A DNA stretch of 64,000 bases from Salinisphaera sp049568105 (lineage in GTDB: Bacteria > Pseudomonadota > Gammaproteobacteria > Nevskiales > Salinisphaeraceae). Below the pieces are notes generated by a model. That model was not told where the DNA came from. It did not search any database and was given only the letters and a program-made list of their open reading frames with translations. The translations under genes and the position numbers were made by a program. The stretch lies in NCBI RefSeq assembly GCF_049568105.1, contig NZ_CP145335.1, positions 186,001 through 250,000 on the forward strand, in the 5' to 3' direction. The number at the start of each line of letters is the position of its first letter. The stretch's first letter is position 1. This document shows, in pieces, positions 17,231 to 25,395 of the stretch.

Positions 17231-18175
17231 CTAGGCGAACGGCGCGATCCGTTGCTGCAAGAGTTCAGCCGAGTGCATGAACGCTTCGTGCTCGGCTGTA
17301 TCCAGTGGCAGTTCGACGATGCGCTCGACCCCGTGCCGGCCGACCACGCAGGGCACGCTCGCATAGACGCCCGATAGCCCGTAGGCGCCGTCGAGCCGGG
17401 TCGATACCGCCAGGACCGCATGTTCGTCGTTGAGAATCGCTGCACAGATGCGATCCAGCGATACTGCGATGGCATAGCTGGTATGGCCCTTGGCCTGGAT
17501 GACTTCGTAGGCGCCGTCGCGGGTGGCTTCGGCCAGCTGCCGACGGCGACCTGCGCTCAGCTCGATCGGCGCACCGGCGACATTGGCGTGGCTCCAGACC
17601 GCGACTTCGCTATCGCCGTGTTCGCCGATCACATGGGCATGGATATGCCGTGCATCCACCTTGAGATCGTCGCTCAGCAGCCACCGCAGTCGGGCGCTGT
17701 CGAGCACCGTGCCCGAGCCGATCACCCGTGCAGCCGGTCGCTGCGAGCGCAGCCAGGCAATCTGGGCCAGGGTATCGACGGGGTTGGTGGCGATCAGCAG
17801 TATGGCGCTGTCGTTGAGATAGACCATGATCGAATCTACGATCGACTGCATGATCACGGCGTTGCGTTCCAGCAGCGCATCGCGGGTTTCGCCCGGTTTC
17901 TGGGCGGCGCCGGCGGTGATGATCACGATATCCGCGCCGGCGCAATCGCTATAGTCGCCGGCCCGGACCCGCGAGGCCCCGGCCAGGGCGCGGCCGTGCT
18001 GGATATCCAGAGCTTCGCCGCGAGCGCGTTGGTCGTCGATATCGATCAGTACGATCTCGGTCGCGCGTTCACGCAGGAACAGGGTATAGGCGGTATCGGC
18101 GCCGACCGCGCCGGCGCCAACGATCACGATACGCTGGCCATTGCGGCCGCCCGCGGTGGCAGGGCTCGAAGTCAT
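17231..18175 (-). CDS. ldh: NAD-dependent L-lactate dehydrogenase
   Basis: A 314-residue enzyme of the LDH/MDH superfamily. It has the Rossmann loop VGAGAVGADTAY, the specificity loop AAQKPGETR and the catalytic motif GEHGDSE. Gln (in QKPGETR) at the specificity position indicates lactate dehydrogenase; malate dehydrogenases have Arg there. NPVDTL is also present. It interconverts pyruvate and L-lactate. This enzyme is more usual in Firmicutes, and many gammaproteobacteria lack it. The gene is alone, downstream of a strong terminator that separates it from sat. Confidence 0.88.
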   Translation of the reverse strand: MTSSPATAGGRNGQRIVIVGAGAVGADTAYTLFLRERATEIVLIDIDDQRARGEALDIQHGRALAGASRVRAGDYSDCAGADIVIITAGAAQKPGETRDALLERNAVIMQSIVDSIMVYLNDSAILLIATNPVDTLAQIAWLRSQRPAARVIGSGTVLDSARLRWLLSDDLKVDARHIHAHVIGEHGDSEVAVWSHANVAGAPIELSAGRRRQLAEATRDGAYEVIQAKGHTSYAIAVSLDRICAAILNDEHAVLAVSTRLDGAYGLSGVYASVPCVVGRHGVERIVELPLDTAEHEAFMHSAELLQQRIAPFA

Positions 18176-18281
18176 GAAAGGCTTTGTCGATCGAATGATG
18201 GCGCCAGACTAGCCGATCGATATGCGCCGGGCTTGATACGGATCAACAACACCGGCGCGTCGTTCGTTTGGTGCCCTGCAT

Positions 18282-18314
18282 ACAACAAAGCCCGGCGAAG
18301 CCGGGCTTTGTTGT
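18282..18314 (-). terminator. Terminator hairpin between sat and ldh
   Basis: A perfect 15-bp stem (18282-18296 with 18300-18314) with a three-base loop. On the minus strand it starts 19 bases after the sat stop and ends in a TTGTTGT run, so it should end sat transcription before ldh. Confidence 0.85.
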
Positions 18315-18333
18315 GGTCGATCGGAGCCGCCGA

Positions 18334-19524
18334 TCAGGCGCTTTTGCTCTGATAATAATCCATCAGAATCTCGGCCACCTCGGGCCGGGAGAATTCTTCC
18401 GGCGGGGCCTCGCCACGGCCGAGCATTTCGCGTACGGCGGTACCGGACAGCAGTACGAAGTCGTCCTTGGAGTGGTCCGGGGCGTCGGACATCATCACCA
18501 CCTTGCCGAGCTTCTTGGAAAAGGCGGTGTGGTCGGCCTTGAAGATCTCAATCTCCAGAGCGTCGTCCGGCACCTTTTCGTCGAAGATGGTCTGGGCCTC
18601 GAAGGCGCCGTAGAAATCACCGACGCCGGCATGGTCGCGGCCGACGATCAGGTACGAACAGCCGGCGTTCTGGCGGAACACCGCGTGCAGTACGGCCTCA
18701 CGAGGCCCGGCATACATCATGTCGAAGCCGTAGCCGGTGATCATGACGCTGTTTTCTGGGAAGTAGACATCGACCATCTTGCGGATGGCAGCATCGCGCA
18801 CCCGCGCCGGCACGTCCCCGGGCTTGAGCTTGCCGAGCAGCATATGCACCAGCACGCCGTCGGCGCCGGTGGCCTCCAGGGCCATCTTGCACAGTTCCTC
18901 GTGGGCCCGGTGCATCGGGTTGCGGGTCTGGAACGCCACCACCTTGTCCCAGCCGCGCTCGGCGAATTCGGCGCGGATCGAGGGCGCGGTACGGAAGGTG
19001 TCCGGGAAGTCGGCCTCGAAATAGGAGAAGTTCAGCACCTGGATCGGGCCGTGCACGATATAGCGGCCGAGGCCCTTGAAGGTCGCCACGCCCGGGTGTT
19101 CTTCGCTGTCGGTGCCGAAGATGTTGATGACCATCTCGTCCATCTCGGCATCCGAGATCTCTTCGATGCCTTCTACGTCCTGCACGGCGATCGCCCGCTC
19201 GCCTTCGACGTTCGGGTCCTTGAGCGCGATGCGGGCCGCGCCGCGGATCGGTTCCGGATCGGCCACGATATTGACGATCGGGATCGGCCAGAACAGCCCG
19301 TCAGTGGTGCGCATGTCGCGAGCCACGGACAGGGCGTCGGCCTTATTCATGTAGCCGATCAATGGGTTGAAATAGCCCGCTCCGAGCATGACCGCATTGG
19401 CCGCGGCGGCCGAGCTGACCGTGATCGACGGCAGTTCGTGGGCTTCCTGGACGAGCAGGCCGCGGGCGTCGTCGTCGGCGACGAACAGCGGATTGAGCGT
19501 ATCCGAACCGTGGGGCTTGATCAT
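18334..19524 (-). CDS. sat: Sulfate adenylyltransferase (ATP sulfurylase), single-subunit type
   Basis: A 396-residue enzyme making adenylyl sulfate (APS) from ATP and sulfate. It has the nucleotide-binding QTRNPMHRAH motif (QxRNPxHxxH) and GRDHAGVGDFYG. It is the homo-oligomeric Sat type of sulfur oxidisers, fungi and some bacteria, not the CysDN heterodimer usual for assimilation in enterobacteria. There is no APS kinase domain. No other sulfur gene adjoins, so assimilation or reverse use in sulfur oxidation remains open. Confidence 0.92.
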   Translation of the reverse strand: MIKPHGSDTLNPLFVADDDARGLLVQEAHELPSITVSSAAAANAVMLGAGYFNPLIGYMNKADALSVARDMRTTDGLFWPIPIVNIVADPEPIRGAARIALKDPNVEGERAIAVQDVEGIEEISDAEMDEMVINIFGTDSEEHPGVATFKGLGRYIVHGPIQVLNFSYFEADFPDTFRTAPSIRAEFAERGWDKVVAFQTRNPMHRAHEELCKMALEATGADGVLVHMLLGKLKPGDVPARVRDAAIRKMVDVYFPENSVMITGYGFDMMYAGPREAVLHAVFRQNAGCSYLIVGRDHAGVGDFYGAFEAQTIFDEKVPDDALEIEIFKADHTAFSKKLGKVVMMSDAPDHSKDDFVLLSGTAVREMLGRGEAPPEEFSRPEVAEILMDYYQSKSA

Positions 19525-19674
19525 GGATGTGCTATCCCGTGTTGTCGCAGCCAGGAGCCATGCATTGAGCCCACGGTGTTATGACCGCGGGTTATGGCTG
19601 CGAATCATGTTAAAGCGCAGAAGTCTAACGAGGGGGTATGACCGGCGGCAACCCAGCCATCCGGTCTAACGACA

Positions 19675-20121
19675 TTACGAATTATTCTTGCCGGTCGTGT
19701 CGTTTTCGCAGTTCGCAGCCTGGCATTCGCCGTACAGCACGAGGGTGTGCTTGGACAGGTCGAAACCCGATTTCTGGGCCACGTCGCGCTGGCGCTGCTG
19801 CATTTCGTCGTCGAAGAATTCCTCGATCTTGCCGCACTTCACGCAGATCAGGTGGTCGTGCGGGCCCTGCTCGAGTTCGAACAGGGCATGGCCGTCCTCG
19901 AAATGGTGGCGGATCACCAGTCCAGCATCCTCGAACTGGGACAGCACCCGATAGATGGTAGCCAGGCCGATGTCCTCGTCGCTGTCGAGCAGCTTGCGAT
20001 ACACGTCTTCGGCGGACAGATGATCCTGTCTGTTCTGTTGCAGGATCTCCAGAATTTTCAGGCGCGGCAGGGTTGCCTTGAGCCCCGCCTTGCGCAAATC
20101 GCTGGTTTCCATACTCGACAC
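19675..20121 (-). CDS. fur: Ferric uptake regulator Fur
   Basis: A 148-residue metal-dependent repressor. The start DLRKAGLKATLPRLKILEIL, the zinc/iron-site region HHFEDGHALFE, and the structural CVKC pair are those of Fur. A second Cys pair occurs near the end (CQAANC). The protein represses iron uptake when loaded with Fe2+. Two starts are possible (residue 1 or Met4). It lies alone between sat and the dihydroorotase gene. A separate Zur lies at 32 kb, so this copy is the iron-type regulator. Confidence 0.93.
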   Translation of the reverse strand: MSSMETSDLRKAGLKATLPRLKILEILQQNRQDHLSAEDVYRKLLDSDEDIGLATIYRVLSQFEDAGLVIRHHFEDGHALFELEQGPHDHLICVKCGKIEEFFDDEMQQRQRDVAQKSGFDLSKHTLVLYGECQAANCENDTTGKNNS

Positions 20122-20193
20122 CTCGAAAAACGCACGCTTCGGCGTGGCGTGGGACCGCGACGACGCTGGTGGATGCAGCGTGTCCGGGGGCTG

Positions 20194-21531
20194 TCAGCGC
20201 CGGTCGTAGGCCAACGCCTCGCCGATGCAGCCTTGGCTAAGTTTACCGCCATGATACGCCAATTGGCCAGACACGAAGGTGCTGACCACCCGGGCATCGA
20301 AGGTATGCCCGGCAAACGGCGTCCAGCCGCATTTGGCATACACGGGCTCGTCATCGACCACGGTACGCCCAGTGGGGTCCACCAGGACCAGATCGGCCCA
20401 GTAGCCTTCGCGTAGATAACCGCGCTCGGCGATATCGAAGCGATCGGCTACATTGTGGGCGGCTTTTTGGACCAGCTGCTCGAGCGTGAAATGACCGGCC
20501 GAGGCATGGTCGACCAGCGAGATTAGAGCATGCTGAACCAGGGGTAGCCCCGAAGGGGCCGAGAAATAAGGATTATCCTTGTCGGCGCGGATATGCGGGG
20601 CATGATCCGTGGCCAGCACGTCGATAATGTCGTTGCTCACCGCTTTCAATAGCGCATCGCGATCGGCCGCGGTCTTGATCGCCGGATTGCATTTGATCAG
20701 CGTGCCCTTGTCGGCGTAGTCATCTTCGGTGAAGAACAGATGATGGACACAGGCCTCGGCAGTGATCTGCTTGGGCGCCATCGGCCCGGCCGCGAATAGA
20801 TCCAGTTCTTCGGCGGTGGTGATATGCAGGATATGCAGATTGGCGCCGTGCCGGGTCGCTAGGTCGATCGCTTTTTTCGACGAGGCGATACAGGCTTCGC
20901 GGGAGCGGATCACCGGATGTTGGCTCATCGGCACGTCCTCGCCGAAGCGCTCGCGGGCTTTGGCCGCGTTGGCTTCGATCATGGGCGTGTCCTCACAGTG
21001 GGTGAGGATGGTCAGCGGCGAATGCTCGAAGATGGCTTCCAGGGCGGCTTCGTCGTCGACCAGCATCTTGCCGGTGGAGGCGCCCATGAAGATCTTGACC
21101 CCGGCGGCCATCGACGTATCGACGTTTTTGATCGCCTCGATGTTGTCGTTGGTCGCCCCCAGGTAGAAGCCGTAGTTGGCCGTGCAGCGGCCCCGGGCCA
21201 TCTCTAGCTTGGCGGCGAGCGCTTCGTTGTCGATGGTCGGCGGCTTGACGTTCGGCATGTCCATGAAGCTGGTGATGCCGCCGACCACGGCCGCCCGCGA
21301 TTCACTGGCCATATCGGCCTTGTCGGTCAGCCCCGGTTCGCGAAAATGCACCTGGTCGTCGATCATGCCGGGCATGAGGTAGCAGCCGGCCCCGTCGATG
21401 ACTTCGGCCCCGGCCGGGGCCGCGATGTCGCCGTCGATGCGTTCGATATGGCCGTTCCGGATCAGCACGTCGGCGATCGCGCGCTCGCCTTCGTTGATCA
21501 GCGTGGCGTTGGTGATGAGATAGTCGGTCAT
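20194..21531 (-). CDS. pyrC: Dihydroorotase, class I type
   Basis: A 445-residue amidohydrolase catalysing ring closure of carbamoyl-aspartate in pyrimidine synthesis. The metal motif DDQVHFREPG and the following GGITSFMDMPNVKPPT are typical of the long bacterial dihydroorotase group. Lys in AAGVKIFMGAS is probably the carboxylated metal bridge, and ATDHAPH gives the last ligand Asp. The start at 21531 fits homology; the frame is open for 35 more codons without similarity. Allantoinase is the main alternative, but the motifs favour dihydroorotase. Confidence 0.82.
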   Translation of the reverse strand: MTDYLITNATLINEGERAIADVLIRNGHIERIDGDIAAPAGAEVIDGAGCYLMPGMIDDQVHFREPGLTDKADMASESRAAVVGGITSFMDMPNVKPPTIDNEALAAKLEMARGRCTANYGFYLGATNDNIEAIKNVDTSMAAGVKIFMGASTGKMLVDDEAALEAIFEHSPLTILTHCEDTPMIEANAAKARERFGEDVPMSQHPVIRSREACIASSKKAIDLATRHGANLHILHITTAEELDLFAAGPMAPKQITAEACVHHLFFTEDDYADKGTLIKCNPAIKTAADRDALLKAVSNDIIDVLATDHAPHIRADKDNPYFSAPSGLPLVQHALISLVDHASAGHFTLEQLVQKAAHNVADRFDIAERGYLREGYWADLVLVDPTGRTVVDDEPVYAKCGWTPFAGHTFDARVVSTFVSGQLAYHGGKLSQGCIGEALAYDRR

Positions 21532-21565
21532 GCGGCGACCCTTGGGTTCGGGACGAAAAATATTA

Positions 21566-22447
21566 TCAGGCCGGGGCCAGTCGGGCGCGATCGCTGGCGC
21601 AGCGCGTGGCGATCGCGCCCTTGCCGACCCCTTCATAGGCCCGTACCCGGATCAGCCGGCCCGGATACCGCGCGGCGAGTTCGCCGGCGATGTAGTCGGC
21701 GATGTTTTCGACCGTGGCCGGGCCGTCGAGCAGCACACAGTGTGCGGCCGCGATGTCGAGGGCGAATTCGCCCTGTTCGGCAGCGTAGGCAAAGCCAAGC
21801 CGCTCGGCGTCGTCGACGGTGCTCAGATGGGCCCGGCTGCCGATGAACACGCCTTGCCAGCGCTCGGCCCAGGCGCCGGCGATATCCGGCCGGTCCGTGC
21901 CGTCGATCGCGATCGACAGCCGACAGCGATGGCCGTGGGCCAGACGCTGGCAGTTGCCGTCGTGGGCGGACAGGCCATGGGTGTAGTCGTAGGCTGGCCC
22001 AGCGATGCGTTCGGGGCGCAGATCGATCGCCAGTCCATCCACATTGGCAGGCATGTTCGCAGCGATGCGCTGCTCCAGCCAGCGCGCCAGTGCTTCGGGC
22101 GCGATCTCGACCATATCCAGCACGGTGACCGCGCTGTCCGGGCCGGTATAGCGATAGCGATCGCCGCCGGTCGTGGTCAGGGTGATCGTATGGCCGTCGA
22201 TGGCGATACCGGGGGCGGCTGCCGGCACCAGCAGCCGATGGTCGACCAGGGCATCGATCTCGGCCTTGAGCAGGCGCTTGGCCGGGCCGAAGTCGAACAG
22301 CATGCCGTCGTCGCCGCGGCGTCCGGTCAGGGTGGCATCGACCAGCCAGGTCGCGCCGCGCAGACCGAAATCAGCATCGAGCACGCCGCAGTCGATATGG
22401 GTGACGTGTTCGACGAAAAGCTGGAGTGCGTCGTCGGCTGCGTTCAC
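21566..22447 (-). CDS. Two-domain 6-pyruvoyltetrahydropterin synthase/QueD-like protein
   Basis: A 293-residue protein that looks like two fused T-fold units. The N-terminal half holds MLFDFGPAKRLLKAEIDALVDHRLL, the DF...DHR motif of QueD/PTPS. The C-terminal half has YTHGLSAHDGNCQRLAHGHR, the zinc-site and catalytic Cys region, with HGHR. Normal QueD is about 120 residues and carries both motifs in one domain in the order HGH then DHR. Here the order is swapped across two domains. The start overlaps the Trm112-like gene by 4 bases. A role in pterin or queuosine precursor chemistry is inferred. Confidence 0.75.
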   Translation of the reverse strand: MNAADDALQLFVEHVTHIDCGVLDADFGLRGATWLVDATLTGRRGDDGMLFDFGPAKRLLKAEIDALVDHRLLVPAAAPGIAIDGHTITLTTTGGDRYRYTGPDSAVTVLDMVEIAPEALARWLEQRIAANMPANVDGLAIDLRPERIAGPAYDYTHGLSAHDGNCQRLAHGHRCRLSIAIDGTDRPDIAGAWAERWQGVFIGSRAHLSTVDDAERLGFAYAAEQGEFALDIAAAHCVLLDGPATVENIADYIAGELAARYPGRLIRVRAYEGVGKGAIATRCASDRARLAPA

Positions 22448-22692
22448 GAGGGCAGGGCGATGCCGCGATCAGGCAGCATGATCGGAATGCCATCGTCTAT
22501 GCGATAGCCGGTGGCCCGGTCGCGGGTGATCAACAACGCAGCCACGCGCTCGGTGACGGCGCTGCCATCGGCGTATTCGGCGGTGCCGTTGTCGATAGCG
22601 GTATTGAGCGCCTCGATATCCGCGGCCGCGGCCGGTGACAGCGATAATCCGGTGACTGGGCAGACCAGAATCTCGAGCAGTTGTTTATCCAT
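22444..22692 (-). CDS. Trm112/YcaR-like small protein
   Basis: An 82-residue protein that starts MDKQLLEILVCPVTG and ends RIDDGIPIMLPDRGI, the two halves of the Trm112/UPF0434 family. Classical YcaR is about 60 residues; here about 20 extra residues separate the ends (AAAADIEALNTAIDNG). Only one Cys remains of the zinc pairs. Eukaryotic Trm112 activates methyltransferases; bacterial function is uncertain. It is co-transcribed with the PTPS-like gene. Confidence 0.8.
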   Translation of the reverse strand: MDKQLLEILVCPVTGLSLSPAAAADIEALNTAIDNGTAEYADGSAVTERVAALLITRDRATGYRIDDGIPIMLPDRGIALPS

Positions 22693-23172
22693 GAAAAACG
22701 GCCGATGCGTGGCGTGGCTGGCCCTAGTCTAGGGTCTGTTGATATTTCGTGCGAGTCGCGCCCAGCCCCGTGGGGTGGCAAATCGAAGCACAGCGAGGAT
22801 CGCGTCACGGTTCGGCCGTAGAGCGCTGCAGGGCCGGATCGTGATCAGACAGCCTCGGGCGCGAAAGGCCGGTCGCGCATGAACACGACGAAAGGCGCCC
22901 AGCAACAGGGCGAGCCCAGCTGCGGTGCGCCACGAGACCGCGGTCGGCGAGATGCGAAAGGCGGACTCTAGCGCGCTACGCGAACGACGCCGCGACAGAT
23001 CGCAAAAGAGCGCGGCCAAGCCAGCAGCACAGCCAGCGGGGCTCGATGGGTGCAACTGGCGTTGGGCGTCTTGGGCCGGTATCGGCCGAATCATGGCGAA
23101 GGCGGTGGTTCGAATCTGCGAGCGCCCACTCGGCACGCGCCATGGCCAAGGTGTCGTCGTCCCAAGCCAGTA
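22693..23172. other. Intergenic, about 480 bp, possible mobile-element remnant
   Basis: Upstream of the Trm112-like gene. A sequence at 22732-22749 (GGGTCTGTTGATATTTCG) resembles the terminal inverted repeat of the MITE-like element at 24834. No matching right end was found. A minus-strand open frame of 135 codons crosses the region but has no recognisable family. Confidence 0.35.
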
Positions 23173-23490
23173 TTAAAGACTCAGTTTGAGCCCGAGCACC
23201 GCGATCACCAGCCCGGCGATCCAGGCCAGCCGAGCCGGGCGGGCCGAATCGCCCCAGAACAGGATGCCGAGTGCCGTGCTGCCCAACGTTCCGAACCCCG
23301 TGAATACGCCGTAGGCGACGGCCATGGGCAGGTCGGCCATCGCGATATGCAGGCAGGTCAGGCCGGCTGAGAATGCGCCAACTGTGATCACCGCCCCGGA
23401 CAGGCGTCGGCCATGGCTGAGCCGGACAAAACCGGCCACGCCAAGAATCTCGAAGCCGCTGGCGACCAGTAGCCATAGCCAAGCGTTCAT
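23173..23490 (-). CDS. SMR-family exporter subunit B (YkkD-like)
   Basis: A 105-residue four-helix small multidrug resistance protein. The essential membrane Glu (residue 14) lies in the first helix, VASGFEILGVAG. The segment AVAYGVFTGFGTLGS is the conserved loop into helix 3, and GLKLS ends the protein. It overlaps the partner gene upstream by 4 bases, as in paired SMR systems whose two subunits form one heterodimer. The FE...GVA arrangement resembles YkkD of Bacillus YkkCD, a guanidinium exporter. Confidence 0.85.
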   Translation of the reverse strand: MNAWLWLLVASGFEILGVAGFVRLSHGRRLSGAVITVGAFSAGLTCLHIAMADLPMAVAYGVFTGFGTLGSTALGILFWGDSARPARLAWIAGLVIAVLGLKLSL

Positions 23491-23813
23491 GAGCGGGCGC
23501 CGGCGTTGCCGGTCTTTTTCAAACCGACGATGCAGATCAGAAGCAGGGCCAAAAAGCCGTAGGTGGCCGGATGCAGGGACGCGCCTAGAACAAATGTTTC
23601 GACCAGCACGGTGCCGACCGCGCCGAGGCCAACGAACAGGATATAGACCGTGGTCGCCGGCAGTTCGCGGCTGGCTACAAGCGCCAGTATCAAGCTGGCC
23701 AGTGCGCAGCCTACGGTGGCGGCCCAGGCCACCGGCGAGGCCGCCAGTTTCAAGCCCGCGACCCAGCCGATTTCGGTGCCGGTGCCCAGTGCAAGCCAGA
23801 TCCAGGATTTCAT
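23487..23813 (-). CDS. SMR-family exporter subunit A (YkkC-like)
   Basis: A 108-residue four-helix SMR protein. Helix 1 reads LGTGTEIGWVAGLK with Glu14 and the W..GLK pattern of guanidinium-exporting (Gdx/YkkC) members. TTVYILFVGLGAVGT is the helix 3 entry, and IVGLKKTG the end. It is the first gene of the pair and is read divergently from a TetR regulator. I see no guanidine riboswitch in the short leader, so control is likely by TetR. Substrate is inferred from the motif only. Confidence 0.85.
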   Translation of the reverse strand: MKSWIWLALGTGTEIGWVAGLKLAASPVAWAATVGCALASLILALVASRELPATTVYILFVGLGAVGTVLVETFVLGASLHPATYGFLALLLICIVGLKKTGNAGARS

Positions 23814-23907
23814 GAGAGCCTCGCAATACGCGCGAACGAACGGTCGGTAGTATAACAAGGCCTGTGACTTGTGCCCAATCGTTCGAGCCGGCAGGGTATG
23901 CTGGATT

Positions 23908-24519
23908 ATGGCAACACAATGCCCAGCCCAACCTACCGTAGAGCGCGTACATGAAATCGCGCTGTCGTTGTTTGCCCGTCAGGGCTATGAGGGCATGTCG
24001 CTGTCGCAGCTGGCCGCCGAAGTCGGCATTCGTAAGCCGTCGTTGTACAACCACATCGACAGCAAACAGGCTCTGTTCATGAGCCTGGTCGAGCGCGTGC
24101 AGGCGGCGTTTTTCGAGGCCCTGGATACCAGTATCGCTCGGCACGCCGAGGCCGATGTGCACAAGCGCCTGTTCGAACTGGTCTGCGATCTGTCGCGCTT
24201 CATTCTGACTGAGGCCCAGGGAGTGTTCTACAAGCGCTATCTGCTCTTTCCCCCGGAGGCCTTATCCGATCAAGTGCGGGCGATCAATGCGGATGGCGAG
24301 GCCCGGATCGATGCGGTCCTGCATGCGCTCTATGTCCAGGGCCAGCAGGAGCAGGCCTGGGGCGAACTGAGCGAGCGAGGGTTTCTGGATGCGTTCTATT
24401 GTCTGATGGATGGCCTGTTCAGTGAACGCTTCATCTACTCGGGTGATGAATACGATCGACGGGTAGCCTCGATCTGGCCGATCTTCTGGTCAGGGTTGAC
24501 CGCTCGCGCGGATCGCTAG
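23908..24519 (+). CDS. TetR-family repressor of the SMR pair
   Basis: About 203 residues from ATG 23908; a TTG in frame at 23869 is a weaker alternative. The HTH is classic TetR: RVHEIALSLFARQGYEGMSLSQLAAEVGIRKPSLYNHIDSKQALF. The C-terminal ligand domain is LTEAQGVFYKRYLLFPPEAL and beyond. It is divergent from the SMR genes by about 95 bases. That gap holds related elements (GAACGAACGGTCGG at 23834 and ATCGTTCGAGCCGG at 23878) that could be operator halves. The ligand is probably an SMR substrate. Confidence 0.88.
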   Translation: MATQCPAQPTVERVHEIALSLFARQGYEGMSLSQLAAEVGIRKPSLYNHIDSKQALFMSLVERVQAAFFEALDTSIARHAEADVHKRLFELVCDLSRFILTEAQGVFYKRYLLFPPEALSDQVRAINADGEARIDAVLHALYVQGQQEQAWGELSERGFLDAFYCLMDGLFSERFIYSGDEYDRRVASIWPIFWSGLTARADR

Positions 24520-24833
24520 CGCTGCATATACCGTGACCGAGCCGAGCGCAGCAGGCCTGGCCAGGTCGGGCAACGCCCGTGGGGTAGCCTTCGTAGCTCG
24601 GCCCGGGGTGTGTGTTACGCCCCGTTATCCTGGCCAGACGGTATTAACCTTCGGATGGCAGTTCTCAAACCCGTTACTGGAGCAGTCGAGGCTGGGCCGG
24701 GGGAACCCGTTGCGGTTTGTGAAGCGCCCAGCGTGGCGCGCCATGCGCCGACCGGACCCGGCCGTAGAGCGGCTATTGAAGGCTTTCGTCTCGGGTTGGT
24801 AAAGCCGTTGCCGCTCTGTGTTGTCATGCTCTA
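24520..24833. other. Intergenic, nothing recognised
   Basis: About 310 bp after the TetR gene without a recognisable gene or RNA. It ends at the left end of the MITE-like element. Confidence 0.4.
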
Positions 24834-25038
24834 GGGCGTGTCGAAGTTTCGTCCGAGTGTCGCGTTGCCGTCCCAAATCGTGGCTGCCAAGGCTCCGATG
24901 CGATTTGGAGCACAACCCTTCGGGCCACGGTCTGTTGGGCCGCACTCCAGCGTTGCCGCTGACGGGCGCCACTACACCGCACTCGCGGCGCCTCAGCTTG
25001 CAGCCCAGCAGCCCGTGGCGCGAAATTTCAATACGCCC
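24834..25038. mobile_element. MITE-like element, 205 bp, 18-bp terminal inverted repeats
   Basis: The left end GGGCGTGTCGAAGTTTCG and the right end CGAAATTTCAATACGCCC are inverted repeats matching at 15 of 18 positions. The 205-bp interior has no transposase and no family-like frame. A clear target-site duplication was not found. A similar end occurs at 22732-22749. It may be a non-autonomous insertion or a decayed IS relic. Confidence 0.45.
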
Positions 25039-25263
25039 AGCGCGAGGATCAATACACGGGTGTTAGGGCCGCATCCTGATGCAGTCGTATGCGCCCTGTT
25101 AGGGCTTTGGAGCGTCGGCCGTGGGCTCGCTCTTTTCCGGCTCGGCTGATTAGAGACGTCTGGGCGTATTTGAGCATTGTAATGCCCGGAGTCGGGGTAC
25201 GGCGGCGGCTCGTACGCCTGGCTGTAAGGCACATCGGTCGATAGGCTGTCTATTTTGTAAAAT

Positions 25264-25276
25264 GTTATAAAGTAAC
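25264..25276. promoter_or_regulatory. Putative Zur box upstream of TonB receptor-ZIP operon
   Basis: GTTATAAAGTAAC, fitting the dyad GTTA-N5-TAAC at the core of the gammaproteobacterial Zur consensus (ATGTTATAnTATAACAT). It is preceded by AAAAT. It lies about 120 bases before the receptor start and matches two more sites near zur. Confidence 0.65.
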
Positions 25277-25395
25277 GTAAGCTATGCGACGTCAGTGCTG
25301 CCCGGATCTGTTCATGGCTTGGGTAGCACGTATTTTTTCGGCCAGTGCTTGTATGGCAACGCCGCCGATCTTTGTCATTCACTACAGGGGAACCC

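Noticed and set aside
18268..19584. 438-codon plus-strand frame opposite sat
   Set aside because: Antisense shadow; sat has diagnostic motifs on the minus strand.
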